Virus record (IMG/VR): IMGVR_UViG_3300027865_000011
Coordinates: 1-56,059 of that record
Origin: a virus
Length of the DNA: 56,059 bases
Reading direction: 5' to 3' (one strand)
The translations under genes were made by a program, and so were the position numbers. Each line of letters opens with the position of its first letter. The stretch's first letter is position 1. Of the stretch, positions 8,692 through 18,296 are shown in pieces. Under the pieces are notes generated by a model. It made no database searches. It was not told where the DNA came from and saw only the letters and a list, made by a program, of their open reading frames with translations.

Positions 8692-9908
8692 TGGCATTCA
8701 TCACGTGGAACAACGGGACTCTGGGTAGGCTACCCAACGTGCAGGGGATCACCCGCACACAGGTGGCGCTGCCCGTTGTACTGACGGTCTACGGCCCTCT
8801 CTTCTCAAAAACCCACAGCAACCCCTGGTGGGTGAACTACATCAACGCCATCCGCGCCACGTGGCTCAACAACCTCTTCCTCTATCGAATCTTTCCACAG
8901 ACCTCCTTGGGCGATCTCCTCCGGTCGGATCCCTCCCTGGTCGTGGTGTCTTACGGAAACGTGCTCGACGATGTGCTTGATCCCCTGACCCTCTTGAGCA
9001 CTTTCCAGGCCACTGCCACCTTCTCCAGCCCCGGGCCTGGGCTCGGCAACTCAGAAGGTCTGGATCGCACCGAGCCCAACAACGATCCTCCTATCGCTCC
9101 CCCGAACCCTCCGCTGCCTTCGTCGCTCGCTCCCACCGTGGCCTCCTCTGGCACCGTGGAAGCTGGAGGCGAGCTTCCTTTCGACGTCGCCATAGATGGA
9201 CAAGACGCGCACTCCTCCCTGCTGTTCTCCTACTGCTACGCCTGGACTGTGGCGAGCCCCAACCAAAGACCAACGACCTGGGAGCCAGGAACTCTTTGTT
9301 ACCAGATCGTAGGCTCTCGAGCCGTTCTGATGTCGTTCTTTCCCGACTGGAAAGAGCGCCCGCCCAGCTGTCGTTGGTCCTACCCAGACGATGTCTTCGA
9401 AAGCGACGCTTTCATAGAGCAGCGAGTTTCGACTCTCCCGGCTCCTGTCCTTGCCAATGCTGCCGAGTCCGAATGTGTCCACTTCCTCCAAACCCGCTTC
9501 AAGACGGATGGTCGAGAAGACAGCATCAACCTTTGGACGCGGTTGATCAGGATGCGGCATAACAGGGTGGCTCTACCCTTCTGGTTTGAGCCTCTCGTGA
9601 CAGCAATAGACTCCTCCGGGTTGTCTACCATCACAATCGTCAGCCTCCCTCTCGACTCGCTCATGTACGAATCTGGCGAAATCGTCCGCTTCGACAGACG
9701 AGATCGCTACTACGAAACCCGTGCCGTTACAGGCATCAATCGCCCTGCCAACACAATCGACACTGCTGCCCCTTGGGAGCGCGCTATCCCTCCGCAGCAC
9801 GCCGTCATCTACATGGTCCTATACGGGGCAATAGACTCTCCGCCAAAGCGAACTCTCGACACGGACACCCACCAAACGATCGACGTTGATTGGAGGAGTA
9901 TCCGATGA
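8691..9908 (+). CDS. Distal tail/baseplate protein with PFW module, 405 aa
   Basis: ATG overlaps the stop of the previous gene (TGATG). Near residues 285-310 it has 'LIRMRHNRVALPFWFEP', which matches in pattern 'LFDNMRRWQGRVMPFWMPSW' in the following protein, so the two probably share a fold. A Pro-rich linker lies near residues 125-145. Placed between the tape measure and the tail-tip hub genes, it is likely part of the distal tail. I cannot name the family with certainty. Confidence 0.6.
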   Translation: MAFITWNNGTLGRLPNVQGITRTQVALPVVLTVYGPLFSKTHSNPWWVNYINAIRATWLNNLFLYRIFPQTSLGDLLRSDPSLVVVSYGNVLDDVLDPLTLLSTFQATATFSSPGPGLGNSEGLDRTEPNNDPPIAPPNPPLPSSLAPTVASSGTVEAGGELPFDVAIDGQDAHSSLLFSYCYAWTVASPNQRPTTWEPGTLCYQIVGSRAVLMSFFPDWKERPPSCRWSYPDDVFESDAFIEQRVSTLPAPVLANAAESECVHFLQTRFKTDGREDSINLWTRLIRMRHNRVALPFWFEPLVTAIDSSGLSTITIVSLPLDSLMYESGEIVRFDRRDRYYETRAVTGINRPANTIDTAAPWERAIPPQHAVIYMVLYGAIDSPPKRTLDTDTHQTIDVDWRSIR

Positions 9909-10597
9909 GTGTTCCAGACACCCCCCTGACGGTACGGACAGTGACCGGTTTAGACACAACTGGTGGGGAAGGCTTTTTCGTGGAGCCGGCCTGGACCGCA
10001 CCGTCAGACACTATCGATTTTGGCTCCTTCTTCATCGAAGGACGCTCCACGAAAGTGAAGCCGAGTACCAAGGTGGGTCCTACCGTTGCCCGATCTTCTG
10101 GAGATCGAAACAAGCTGGGAGGCCATCGTTGGTCAGGGAACTTCCTCTTTCGGCCCTACACCCACGCGAGATTGTACACTCTTTTCGACAACATGCGCCG
10201 CTGGCAAGGTCGTGTGATGCCGTTCTGGATGCCTTCTTGGTCTTCTGATTTTCGCATCGTGCGAAACGTAGATCCTCTCGAGGGGGACGTGGTGCATGTG
10301 CTCCCCAACGGCTTCGAGTGGTTGTTCGAGGATTCCCGTTATGGGTTGATGATCGAGACCTTTGATCGCTTCCTCGACATTTACGAAATCGTGGGGTACG
10401 ACTCAGCAACCGGCCACCTCTTTGTGCGTGATACCCTCAAAGTCCTCATAGAGTTGACCAACATCGCGCGTGTCTGCCTTGTTCGTCGGGTACGCTCTGA
10501 CAGCAACACCTTCGACTGGCGGTACCTCACCGACGCCATAGCAGAGGTTCCTTTGGGTGTCCGTGAGGTTTTAGGAGAAGGGCTCTTCCTTCCTTAG
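9905..10597 (+). CDS. Distal tail protein with PFW module, 230 aa
   Basis: ATG at 9905 overlaps the preceding TGA (ATGA); GGAGG lies five to ten bases upstream. The central motif 'RVMPFWMPSWSSDFRIV' (about residues 99-115) is shared in pattern with the preceding protein. Place immediately before the BR0599-like gene corresponds to the DUF2460-type position in gene-transfer-agent-like tail modules, but I do not see enough to assign DUF2460. Likely a hub or adaptor between tube and tip. Confidence 0.6.
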   Translation: MSVPDTPLTVRTVTGLDTTGGEGFFVEPAWTAPSDTIDFGSFFIEGRSTKVKPSTKVGPTVARSSGDRNKLGGHRWSGNFLFRPYTHARLYTLFDNMRRWQGRVMPFWMPSWSSDFRIVRNVDPLEGDVVHVLPNGFEWLFEDSRYGLMIETFDRFLDIYEIVGYDSATGHLFVRDTLKVLIELTNIARVCLVRRVRSDSNTFDWRYLTDAIAEVPLGVREVLGEGLFLP

Positions 10598-10599
10598 CC

Positions 10600-11430
10600 A
10601 TGTCCTTTGATCCCATACAAGAAGCTTCTACGATCGTTGGGGAGCGAGAGTTCTACATCTTCGATATGGGCGAACTGCCCAACGAGCACTACACAACCCA
10701 CCACGAAGCGGTCACAGAAAGCGACCTCACTGGTGCGCCTGTCACCTGGCAACCATTGCCGATCCTTCGAAGGGGGGTCAAGAAGAAGCACACGGCCCAG
10801 CCGGAAACCACCAAGCTAATCCTTCCTGTGCTCAACAGCTTCGTCTCTTTGGTTGCTCAAGGCGGTTTGGACGCCATCGGCATCACCATCATACGAGGTT
10901 TCGGGGACGACTACGCCAACGACTACCGAAGCCCTTGGTGGGTAGGCTTCTTGCAAGACATCACGGTTAGCACCGACATAATAGAGGGGAACCTGCGTTC
11001 TGTGGAGTCCTTGTTCGAGGACTCTTTCCCTCGGCTCTTTCACCAGCCGGGATGCAACAACACCCTCTTCGATCCTGTTTGTGCTCTCAATCCAGCCTTG
11101 TTCCTGATCACCCGCACGATAACAACTATTGCCGGCGACGGTCGTTTAGTCGATGTCGATGGGGCCATTCCTACCTCTGATTTCTACTCCTTGGGCAGGA
11201 TGCGTCTGGTAGGTTCTGGGGATATTTGGCGACACGTGATTCGCCAAGATGGTTTGCAGTTCATTCTCCATATCCCCATCCTCGGACTTGCTGTGGGTGA
11301 CTCCGTGGACATCCTCCCAGGCTGCGCAAAGCGCGTTCTGGAGGATTGCGTGACCAAGTTCGGCAATAAACCACAGAACGTGTCGATGGCAAATATCCCT
11401 GTGGCCAACCCGGTGATAGACGGCTTCTGA
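10600..11430 (+). CDS. BR0599/DUF2163-like tail hub protein, 276 aa
   Basis: The C-terminal half carries the Cys-containing signatures I associate with the BR0599 / DUF2163 family: 'FHQPGCNNTLFDPVCALN' near residues 147-164 and 'PGCAKRVLEDCVTKFGN' near 244-260. These Cys pairs are often thought to bind iron in the gene-transfer-agent baseplate hub. The gene is followed directly by an NlpC/P60 gene and a very large tip protein, the same order as in the Rhodobacter gene transfer agent. The ATG starts two bases after the previous stop. Confidence 0.75.
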   Translation: MSFDPIQEASTIVGEREFYIFDMGELPNEHYTTHHEAVTESDLTGAPVTWQPLPILRRGVKKKHTAQPETTKLILPVLNSFVSLVAQGGLDAIGITIIRGFGDDYANDYRSPWWVGFLQDITVSTDIIEGNLRSVESLFEDSFPRLFHQPGCNNTLFDPVCALNPALFLITRTITTIAGDGRLVDVDGAIPTSDFYSLGRMRLVGSGDIWRHVIRQDGLQFILHIPILGLAVGDSVDILPGCAKRVLEDCVTKFGNKPQNVSMANIPVANPVIDGF

Positions 11431-11924
11431 TGCACGCTAACGAAAGGATCCTCCAAGCGGCTCGTTCCTGGCTCGGGGTCCCGTATCGAAAAGCCGGGAG
11501 AGATCGCCGCCGAGGAGTGGACTGCCTCAACTACGTGGGTCAATGCTTCCTCCAAGCTGGCATATCTCACTCACTGCCGGCTTGGAGGAACTACGAATAC
11601 GGATTCTGGAAAGCTCCTGGAGATGTCATCCTTGCTGCCATCGAGGACGGTCTACGTCTTCTCGGATCCGAGGTAGAGGTGGAGGAGTACCAATCTCTCG
11701 GCCGCGCCGATTGGCGTCCTGGTGATCTGGTTTGTGTTAGTCAAATGGAGGGTTTGAACAAGGCAACCCACGCTGTGATAGTGGAATCGGTTACCTCTCA
11801 TTCCGTTCGTATTCTACATGCTCGACAAGGTTCCGGGGGTTGCGTAGAATCTACTCGAATGCCTCCAAGTTGGCGGATGATCCGCTTGTATAGGTTCTTA
11901 GGATGGGAAGCCCCGGCAAAATAA
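11430..11924 (+). CDS. NlpC/P60 tail-tip peptidase, 164 aa
   Basis: A papain-like cysteine peptidase of the NlpC/P60 family, expected to cut peptide cross-links in peptidoglycan at the tail tip during infection. The start is overlapped by the previous stop (TGATG). Catalytic residues are visible as Cys32 in 'GVDCLNYVGQC', His114 in 'KATHAVIVES' and a third polar residue, probably His130 in 'VRILHARQGS'. The preceding 'ARSWLGVPYRKAGRDRRRGVD' pattern is typical of the family N-terminus. It lies between the hub and the large tip protein, as in gene-transfer-agent-like tails. Confidence 0.85.
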   Translation: MHANERILQAARSWLGVPYRKAGRDRRRGVDCLNYVGQCFLQAGISHSLPAWRNYEYGFWKAPGDVILAAIEDGLRLLGSEVEVEEYQSLGRADWRPGDLVCVSQMEGLNKATHAVIVESVTSHSVRILHARQGSGGCVESTRMPPSWRMIRLYRFLGWEAPAK

Positions 11925-14782
11925 TCTTGGGAATCGCTGGCGCAATCGTCGGCTTCGTCGTTGGTGGTCCCGGCGGCGCCGTCGTCGGTTTCAGTTTGGG
12001 GTTCTCTGTTGGGGGTTTGTTGTTCCCTCCGGATATCTCCACGCCCACGCAGACCACAGACAGCTTCAACGTAACAGGAGCTTCTGAAGGATCCCCTCCA
12101 GCGTTCGTGTTGGGTCGCCGGGTAGTCAAGGGCAACATCATCTTCTTCGGCGATGTGGTGACCGAAGAAGTCACAGAAGACCCAGGAAAAGGTGGCGGAG
12201 GGGGTGAATACGTAGTAGAGGTTCGCCCCTACGCTCCTGTGCATATCACGCTCTGCCTGGACACGCTGCTTACCCTACACGAAGTGGCAGACGGGAAGGG
12301 TCGCAACTGGGAACAACTGAACTCGGACGTGGGAGGGGCGCCGCTCCAGATCAGTACCGGAATCGGTACCGACTTCGGGTATCTGCCCGATGCCGTTCCC
12401 ATGCCTGGTGTCACGTCGGTCTACTCCGACGCTCTGTTCCTGGGAGAGAATGCTCGCACCTTCCCTCCTTTGTCGTTCGATGTCTCTGTGCTTCCCGATG
12501 CTACGGTGGGTGACCCCACCTTAGGTCTCTCTTCCGGCGTGAATCCTGCCAATGCTTACTGGCATATTCTAACCAATCTACAATATGGCCTCGGACTTGA
12601 TCCCTCTTCACTGAATCTTGCCAGCTTCCAGGCAGCGTACACCATCTACAAAGACGAAGATAGAGGCCTCAATGTACTCCTCGAGAACGCGACCACTTTC
12701 AAGAGAATGGTTGAGGTTCTCAACTTCCACACGAACTCCATTCTGCGTGTGGACTCTGAAGGTCGCTTAGAGCTCTTCCCCCTTAGGTGGGGCAACTGGA
12801 CCGCGGTTCCTGTTGCTGAATCCGAATGCAAAGATGCTCAAGTTTCGGTGCGCACTTGGGCCTTTGTGGACAATGATTTCGTCGCCACCTTCCCCGACGA
12901 AGCCAATCGCTACACGCAGCGCACCATCCGCCAGAAGAACGAAGCCGTCCAAGAAATGGTAGGCTCCAGCCAAACCAGGACGTACGACTTCCCCTGGTTC
13001 ACCGACATCGACAACGCCACTCGCCGGCTCTCCGAGCTCATGGAAGCGCACTCCTTCCCCGACTCGGTTCTCGCGATCAAGGTGTCCAAGAAGTTCCACG
13101 ACATCCGTCCAGGAAGCGTCATCGCACTGACGCATTCTGCTTACGGATTCGACGGAACCCCGAGCAACGGATACTTCCGAATACTGGAAGTCCAGGACGC
13201 CGACTTTGGGAAAACCGGAATGCTCCTGAAGGGGCTCCAAATCCGTGAGCCTTTGTCGACCAACTACGTTCCTCCTATCCCTGCTCCAGCTCCTCCTATC
13301 CCCATAGTTGACCCTCTGCCTCCTCTCGCAGTAGGTGGGCTCTCCCCCAAATGGCGAAGCCATCGACACCCTCCAGAGATAGGAAGTCCCAAGGGCATCC
13401 CTGCGCCGGCTCCTGGTGCCCCTCCCGGCGGTGGGGGAGCTCCGATCGGAAGCCCCCAACAGCTGTCCCCTCTCGAACCAGAGGCAAATTTCTTCGGCTA
13501 CCCAATGCCATTCTGGGCTGCTCGAGGCGGCGGCCGAGATGTCCTCTACATGATGGAGACCGCGCATGCCAAGACGGCGAATCTCCCAGTAGGAGAAGCC
13601 GGCAGAACCATCTCGAATCGGTGGGCCTTCGGGTTCTACGCTGCGCAAACCATCGGCGCCAAGCAGCACTTCCGGGGCGACGAGCCTTTGCCGGTGTCCC
13701 TGAACGGCTTCTCCGGGCAGCTGCTCCCTGACTTCGGGCTTGACAGCGCGGACGCCAACGGGTTCTTCCGAAAGCAGGAAACTGGCCCTTGGGCGCTACT
13801 CATCGGCAACACGGAGATAGCCCTCTTCGAGCAGATCGTCTTGGTCAATGGCACCGACTACGAGATCTACGGCCTCAAGAGAGGTGCCAACAAGGAATAC
13901 CTCTACGAGTGGCCTACCAACACTCCCCTCTTGGTCATCAACCTCAGGCCCTTCTCCCGCCAGATCGGGCTCCCCCAATCGGAGTGGGCTTTCCGGCAAC
14001 GCTACATCCGGCAAGTCGACTACGACGATCCCACGCTCCTCGCACGCATCCGAACCTTCTTCCAGACCGCTGATCTGGCTGGTCATGTGCAACGCCCTGA
14101 CCAGGGCTGGAACGGTGTGAATGGGGAGACATGGGAAGATCGCGCTGGCGCCATTGCGCACGCCAGCGGCTTCTACGCCCCCGCGAACGAGCATCTGGCC
14201 AACCGAGGCCCTATGCCGACCTGCCAAGCCTACAAGAAGGGCACCAGCGGCTCAGGCGTAGAACGCTCCTGGTACGCCGAAGACAATGGGATAGGGGCCT
14301 CGGGTGACTGGATCGTCGAGCTCCCTCCGTTCCCCGACGACAGCACGGGTATCGGGGACCGCGTGGCCTACGACCAACTCGAAACCGTGGGGGAGCCTTT
14401 CGGGCCTCCTGTCGACCCCTGGGAACGGTTCCACGGGCCAACCGATCTACCTTTCAACGACCATGTAGGAGCCTCTGCTGCGGTCAATGGGCAGCTCTAT
14501 AGGCTCTTCATCATGGCCAACATTACCCAAGATCCTCTCGTGGATACCCCAATCAGAGAGATTGATGTCTCGTTCTCGGGTGCTGAGGTGGAATGGCCTG
14601 CTTTCCTGTATACTGTAGCCCTACAGATCACCGATGGGGTTACGTCCTTGGGCGCAACAATCGCATTTTGGGTGGCTGTTAGGGGGCGGGGCAATCACTT
14701 CTGCCGCCCTCGTCTGGTGGACAAGATTGGCTTCGCATGGCCTCCTCAAGAGGATCCCCTGCTGGCCATCGTACCGAGCTGA
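11903..14782 (+). CDS. Tail tip / host specificity protein (J-like or megatron-like), 959 aa
   Basis: Large protein at the end of the tail-tip module, overlapping the NlpC/P60 gene by 22 bases. The N-terminus has a Gly-rich hydrophobic segment (residues about 5-36, 'IILGIAGAIVGFVVGGPGG') as found in tape-measure-interacting tip proteins. The next 400 residues, including 'TFKRMVEVLNFHTNSILRVDSEGRLELFP', resemble the tail-tip central domain that forms the hub. Residues about 455-520 are a Pro-rich linker, and a C-terminal half of unrelated beta-rich sequence is likely to reach the host receptor. The family assignment is by architecture and context, not a single motif. Confidence 0.75.
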   Translation: MGSPGKIILGIAGAIVGFVVGGPGGAVVGFSLGFSVGGLLFPPDISTPTQTTDSFNVTGASEGSPPAFVLGRRVVKGNIIFFGDVVTEEVTEDPGKGGGGGEYVVEVRPYAPVHITLCLDTLLTLHEVADGKGRNWEQLNSDVGGAPLQISTGIGTDFGYLPDAVPMPGVTSVYSDALFLGENARTFPPLSFDVSVLPDATVGDPTLGLSSGVNPANAYWHILTNLQYGLGLDPSSLNLASFQAAYTIYKDEDRGLNVLLENATTFKRMVEVLNFHTNSILRVDSEGRLELFPLRWGNWTAVPVAESECKDAQVSVRTWAFVDNDFVATFPDEANRYTQRTIRQKNEAVQEMVGSSQTRTYDFPWFTDIDNATRRLSELMEAHSFPDSVLAIKVSKKFHDIRPGSVIALTHSAYGFDGTPSNGYFRILEVQDADFGKTGMLLKGLQIREPLSTNYVPPIPAPAPPIPIVDPLPPLAVGGLSPKWRSHRHPPEIGSPKGIPAPAPGAPPGGGGAPIGSPQQLSPLEPEANFFGYPMPFWAARGGGRDVLYMMETAHAKTANLPVGEAGRTISNRWAFGFYAAQTIGAKQHFRGDEPLPVSLNGFSGQLLPDFGLDSADANGFFRKQETGPWALLIGNTEIALFEQIVLVNGTDYEIYGLKRGANKEYLYEWPTNTPLLVINLRPFSRQIGLPQSEWAFRQRYIRQVDYDDPTLLARIRTFFQTADLAGHVQRPDQGWNGVNGETWEDRAGAIAHASGFYAPANEHLANRGPMPTCQAYKKGTSGSGVERSWYAEDNGIGASGDWIVELPPFPDDSTGIGDRVAYDQLETVGEPFGPPVDPWERFHGPTDLPFNDHVGASAAVNGQLYRLFIMANITQDPLVDTPIREIDVSFSGAEVEWPAFLYTVALQITDGVTSLGATIAFWVAVRGRGNHFCRPRLVDKIGFAWPPQEDPLLAIVPS

Positions 14783-14785
14783 ACC

Positions 14786-15238
14786 ATGATAGGAGACGGA
14801 AGACTACAACTGACCGAGGCGGCCCCGGGTTCACAGACCTGGCTCGCGCAGCTCAACGCGAACATGCTGGTGCTGAACGACACTTCGCCGGCGCAGTGGT
14901 TGGCCACCGCCGGGGAGACCATTTCAGCCGGGGACATAGTCGCTCTCGAGAGCGATGGCCTGTTCTACCTGGCGGACAGCAACCACGCATCCGTCCCTCG
15001 TAGAAACGCCTTCGGCGTCGCTTTGTCGGACGCGGCCTCTTCCGCGACCTTTGTTGTGCGGCTCCGGGGCCCTCTTGAGTCGACAGCTCATGGCTTCTCG
15101 CTCGCCAGCATTCTCTACCTATCAGAGACCGCGGGAGCCTTTACCACGACCCCGCCCACGACTCCTCGTATCGTGGGGATGGTGCTAACGGCCAATCTCT
15201 TGTGGCTGGATTGTCCTCGTAGTTGGGCTGCTGCATGA
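14786..15238 (+). CDS. Small virion protein after the tail tip, 150 aa
   Basis: Starts three bases after the tip protein stop. It is beta-rich, with 'AGETISAGDIVALESDG' near residues 49-65 and 'RNAFGVALSDAAS' near 77-89, a pattern seen in small decoration or fibre domains of the DUF2190-like type. A strong terminator follows, so it closes the long tail operon. Function is inferred to be structural; the exact role is unknown. Confidence 0.6.
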   Translation: MIGDGRLQLTEAAPGSQTWLAQLNANMLVLNDTSPAQWLATAGETISAGDIVALESDGLFYLADSNHASVPRRNAFGVALSDAASSATFVVRLRGPLESTAHGFSLASILYLSETAGAFTTTPPTTPRIVGMVLTANLLWLDCPRSWAAA

Positions 15239-15279
15239 TCGATCATTCGAACAGCGGATCTTGCTCGCTGTGTCTGCCT

Positions 15280-15320
15280 GGGGCGGCGGCTCCTTTTCGC
15301 GGCCGTCGCCCCTCCTTTTT
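15280..15320 (+). terminator. Rho-independent terminator of the tail operon
   Basis: GGGGCGGCGGC (15280-15290) pairs with GCCGTCGCCCC (15302-15312) through 11 base pairs with one G-U wobble, an 11-base loop, then TCCTTTTT. It lies between the 150-aa virion gene and the fibre-like gene. This separates the tail operon from the receptor-binding genes or reduces read-through into them. Confidence 0.85.
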
Positions 15321-15331
15321 GAGGTACCTCT

Positions 15332-16435
15332 ATGCCTGATCCTCCACTCCCAGGCCTCGGGGAACACGTTGGTGGTCGATACTATCAACTGACCAAGGGG
15401 TCTTTCGGCGAAGCCGGCTCCGCTGTTGATGTTTCCCGAACCAATCCTCAACCAGTCGATGACTGGAAACTGGAGATCCCAAGAGGCAACCGCCCCGGTC
15501 TGTCTCCAATGATCAAGTTCGGCGAAAATCCGAACATCAACAATAGCGGAGACTTCTTCCATCTTTGGGATGCTACGGGGCTCTACGCTCCTCCCACTAT
15601 TCCGCGTATCCACAATGTGGCATCCGACAACGCCGCTGATGCAGGAAACACCATCGTCAGTGGTACCGCAACTGGTGGCTCTGTACTCACCCTCGTAGAT
15701 ACCTCAGAAAACTTCGTAACTGCGGGGGTCGTAGCTGGTGATATCGTCCTGAGCGATACCAACTGTGATATTGGAATCGTTTCCTCCGTGGCCACGGACA
15801 CTCTCACGGTCAATGGTTTCCGAGACCCCGAAACGGGCTTTTTCGGCGACGCGATCTCTGCTGGTGATAGCTATCGAGTGGTCCACGAAGGCTCGACGGG
15901 TGCCTGTGTCGTTTATCTGCAAGGGCTGGACTCTTCCTTCTTGTTGGTGAATGAGTTCGTCGTCCTGAACGGTATCTCCGATGTGGCCACGGTAAACAGC
16001 TACATTCGCCAATACCGTGCTCGTTCTTTTGGGACTACCAGAGTCGCGACATTGGTGGGTGTACTGACCTCCACTGCCGTAGGAGACGGTACTGTCTCCT
16101 GTCAAATCAACGATGGCAAAAATCAGACCCAGATGGCCATCTACACGATACCCTTTGACAAGAACGCCTACATCCTCCAGTGGTGGGGGTCTTTGTCGAA
16201 GGCTGTAAACGCCATTTCCATCATCAATCTTCGTGTTGGCCAGCTTGATGGTTTCGGCTACATCGTGCAGCCCTGGTCGCTCTCTGCCTCTGGTCAGTCT
16301 AGCTTCTGCTACGAGTGGGGGACCCGTCTACCGCTCCCTGGCGGTGCTGATATCTGGATAGAGGCCAACTCCAACCTTCCAAGCACCGGCGTATCCGGTG
16401 GTTTCGATATCATCCTGGTTGACAAGGTATCCTGA
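15332..16435 (+). CDS. Fibre-like virion protein, 367 aa
   Basis: Begins 12 bases after the terminator T-run with GAGG eight bases before the ATG. The middle has a repeated beta pattern 'IVSGTATGGSVLTLVDTSEN' (about residues 107-126) and later 'QTQMAIYTIPFDKNAYI' (about 266-282). I associate these with adsorption or fibre-type structural proteins of environmental phages, from memory. No catalytic motif is seen. It is paired with the beta-helix spike gene one base downstream, so both probably belong to the receptor-binding apparatus. Confidence 0.55.
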   Translation: MPDPPLPGLGEHVGGRYYQLTKGSFGEAGSAVDVSRTNPQPVDDWKLEIPRGNRPGLSPMIKFGENPNINNSGDFFHLWDATGLYAPPTIPRIHNVASDNAADAGNTIVSGTATGGSVLTLVDTSENFVTAGVVAGDIVLSDTNCDIGIVSSVATDTLTVNGFRDPETGFFGDAISAGDSYRVVHEGSTGACVVYLQGLDSSFLLVNEFVVLNGISDVATVNSYIRQYRARSFGTTRVATLVGVLTSTAVGDGTVSCQINDGKNQTQMAIYTIPFDKNAYILQWWGSLSKAVNAISIINLRVGQLDGFGYIVQPWSLSASGQSSFCYEWGTRLPLPGGADIWIEANSNLPSTGVSGGFDIILVDKVS

Positions 16436-16436
16436 C

Positions 16437-18296
16437 ATGTCCAACGACATCTACATCGACTCTGTAACCGGGGATGCCGGTGGAGATGGCTCCGCTCGCA
16501 GTCCCTACCAGGCCTACTCCACGGCCCTCGCGGCCGGCATCTCGTCCGGCGACACCGTCTGGGTTCGTGGTTCTCTCGCCGAGCAGATCAGCCTCCTCGG
16601 GGGTGTGACCTACCGCAAGTGGGGTTCCGCTCGCTTCGTGGTCACTGGCGGTGGTGCTCGAACCTACTGCATGCACGCGGAAGACGGCTCCTCGGGATGG
16701 ACCGTGATCGGTGCTGAGTTGACGGCCGCCACTTCTCACGGCTTCGCTCTCGTGGGCTCTGGTAGTGGTCGCTTCTTCGGTTGCTACTCCCACGCGAACC
16801 CGGCCGGGAACGGCTTCGGCTCGGTGGCCTCCACCGCAGATGGAGAAGTCCACTTCTACGGCTGCATCACGGACAACAACCTTGACGGTTTCAGCGCGGT
16901 CAACACGGCCAAGTTCGTGTGCTACGACTGCGCGGCCACCACCGAGACCAATGGCTTCGAAGCCCTCGACGATGCCAACCTGAAAGCCTTCCGTTGTGTG
17001 GCCACCACCTGCGCAATCGCTTTCAACCTTCGCCACAACTCCGGTAGGGCCATCCTTGCCGGCTGTCAAGCCTACCTCTGCCAGGACAGCTTCCTCCATA
17101 TCCCCAGCTCCACCTCCCTGACCACCGCCATGGCGCAGCCCTCCACGTTGGCCTATGCCTGCGCGGGGGGCCTGGGCATTGCACCCTCCGCCGAAGCCGC
17201 GGGGTTCGTTGTGTCCGAAGGAGCGCATATGGACGTGCTCTCCTGCTCCGTCTACAACGCAGGGGACACGGTGGCCAGCAACCTTCTCATCTCCTTCGAT
17301 TGTCGGGACGCGGCCAACGCTGGGGGCATGGTCACGACCATTCGTGTCCTGGGGTGTGCCACCCACACCTTGGTGGATGTGCAGGCCTACCACGGGCGCG
17401 CATTCACTCCGGCGAATGTCCTGGATTGGGACTACAACGCCTATACCAGCGTCTCTGGTGATCGCTTCCTGATCGGAGCCGTTGCCAAGACTTTCGCCGA
17501 GTGGCAAGACGAGGCCAACCTGGATAGCGGCTCCTTCCAGTTCACCGCCGTGATGGTGGGGCCTCCGGTGAGCGAGGCCACGTTGCTGAATGCTCGGCTG
17601 ACTCCCACCACGGGCCCCGACACCCCCTTCGTCCCCAATCTCCAAACCTTGCTCGAGAGCAAGGGCCTGTCCTCGATCTGGACAGAACTGGCCTGGGCAA
17701 CTCCCGCCATTGTCGCTCGTGATCGGGATTTGGCGAACGCCAATCGCCGGGTCTTCGCATTCTCCGCTTCGATGGCCTTCTCCGCTGTCGCGGGGGGTGT
17801 CTTCGACGTCACCGAAGAGCTCTGGTTCCCCGGAGCCTTCCAGGAAGGCATCCTGGCCGGGACAGATACCGAAGTCCATGTCAACGCATCCGCCAATGGT
17901 GGCACCCTGCTCCTCGTAGACCGGGACTTCAACACGGCTCTGCTGGATCTCCGGATCAACAGGGAATCCGTCGCTGGTGATCGCTCCCGCCGCGTGGTGA
18001 TCATCGGAGGTTTCGTGACCCAGAACGCCATCACGGTCCCCACGAAGGTGGTGATCTGGGCGGGGAAGAAAGCCGCTGGCTTGCCTGTGGCAGTGGCCAT
18101 GTTGACCTACGCTCAGCAGATCCCAGAGAGGGCTCTTCCGCCCGGGATGGATGCCTACTTGGAAGTCGGCGATCCTGGGGTGGCCGTGCAAGGCGTTGGG
18201 GAGATCAACTACCGGATCGAGACCGTGGACGACGTCGACGGCCTCGCCGGTCCCAAGCCAGTCGGCGTCGGTCTCACTGCTGCGCGGCTGTCCTGA
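16437..18296 (+). CDS. Tail spike with right-handed parallel beta-helix, 619 aa
   Basis: ATG lies one base after the previous stop. The N-terminus 'DIYIDSVTGDAGGDGSARSPYQ' is the typical lead-in of pectate-lyase-like beta-helices (periodic Asp/Gly, then '...SPYQAYSTALAA'). Residues about 80-330 show repeated coils such as 'GFALVGSGSGRFFGCYSHAN' and 'GFSAVNTAKFVCYDCAATTE', each turn ending in small residues. Such spikes bind or degrade surface polysaccharide. The C-terminal third is different and may trimerise. The last 23 bases overlap the end of the convergent minor head gene. No strong terminator was seen between them. Confidence 0.75.
   Translation: MSNDIYIDSVTGDAGGDGSARSPYQAYSTALAAGISSGDTVWVRGSLAEQISLLGGVTYRKWGSARFVVTGGGARTYCMHAEDGSSGWTVIGAELTAATSHGFALVGSGSGRFFGCYSHANPAGNGFGSVASTADGEVHFYGCITDNNLDGFSAVNTAKFVCYDCAATTETNGFEALDDANLKAFRCVATTCAIAFNLRHNSGRAILAGCQAYLCQDSFLHIPSSTSLTTAMAQPSTLAYACAGGLGIAPSAEAAGFVVSEGAHMDVLSCSVYNAGDTVASNLLISFDCRDAANAGGMVTTIRVLGCATHTLVDVQAYHGRAFTPANVLDWDYNAYTSVSGDRFLIGAVAKTFAEWQDEANLDSGSFQFTAVMVGPPVSEATLLNARLTPTTGPDTPFVPNLQTLLESKGLSSIWTELAWATPAIVARDRDLANANRRVFAFSASMAFSAVAGGVFDVTEELWFPGAFQEGILAGTDTEVHVNASANGGTLLLVDRDFNTALLDLRINRESVAGDRSRRVVIIGGFVTQNAITVPTKVVIWAGKKAAGLPVAVAMLTYAQQIPERALPPGMDAYLEVGDPGVAVQGVGEINYRIETVDDVDGLAGPKPVGVGLTAARLS

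Noticed and set aside
15241-15331. Possible tRNA-like hairpin after the tail operon
   Set aside because: It is a simple GC-rich stem followed by a T-run, a terminator; no cloverleaf. No tRNA gene was recognised elsewhere by eye.
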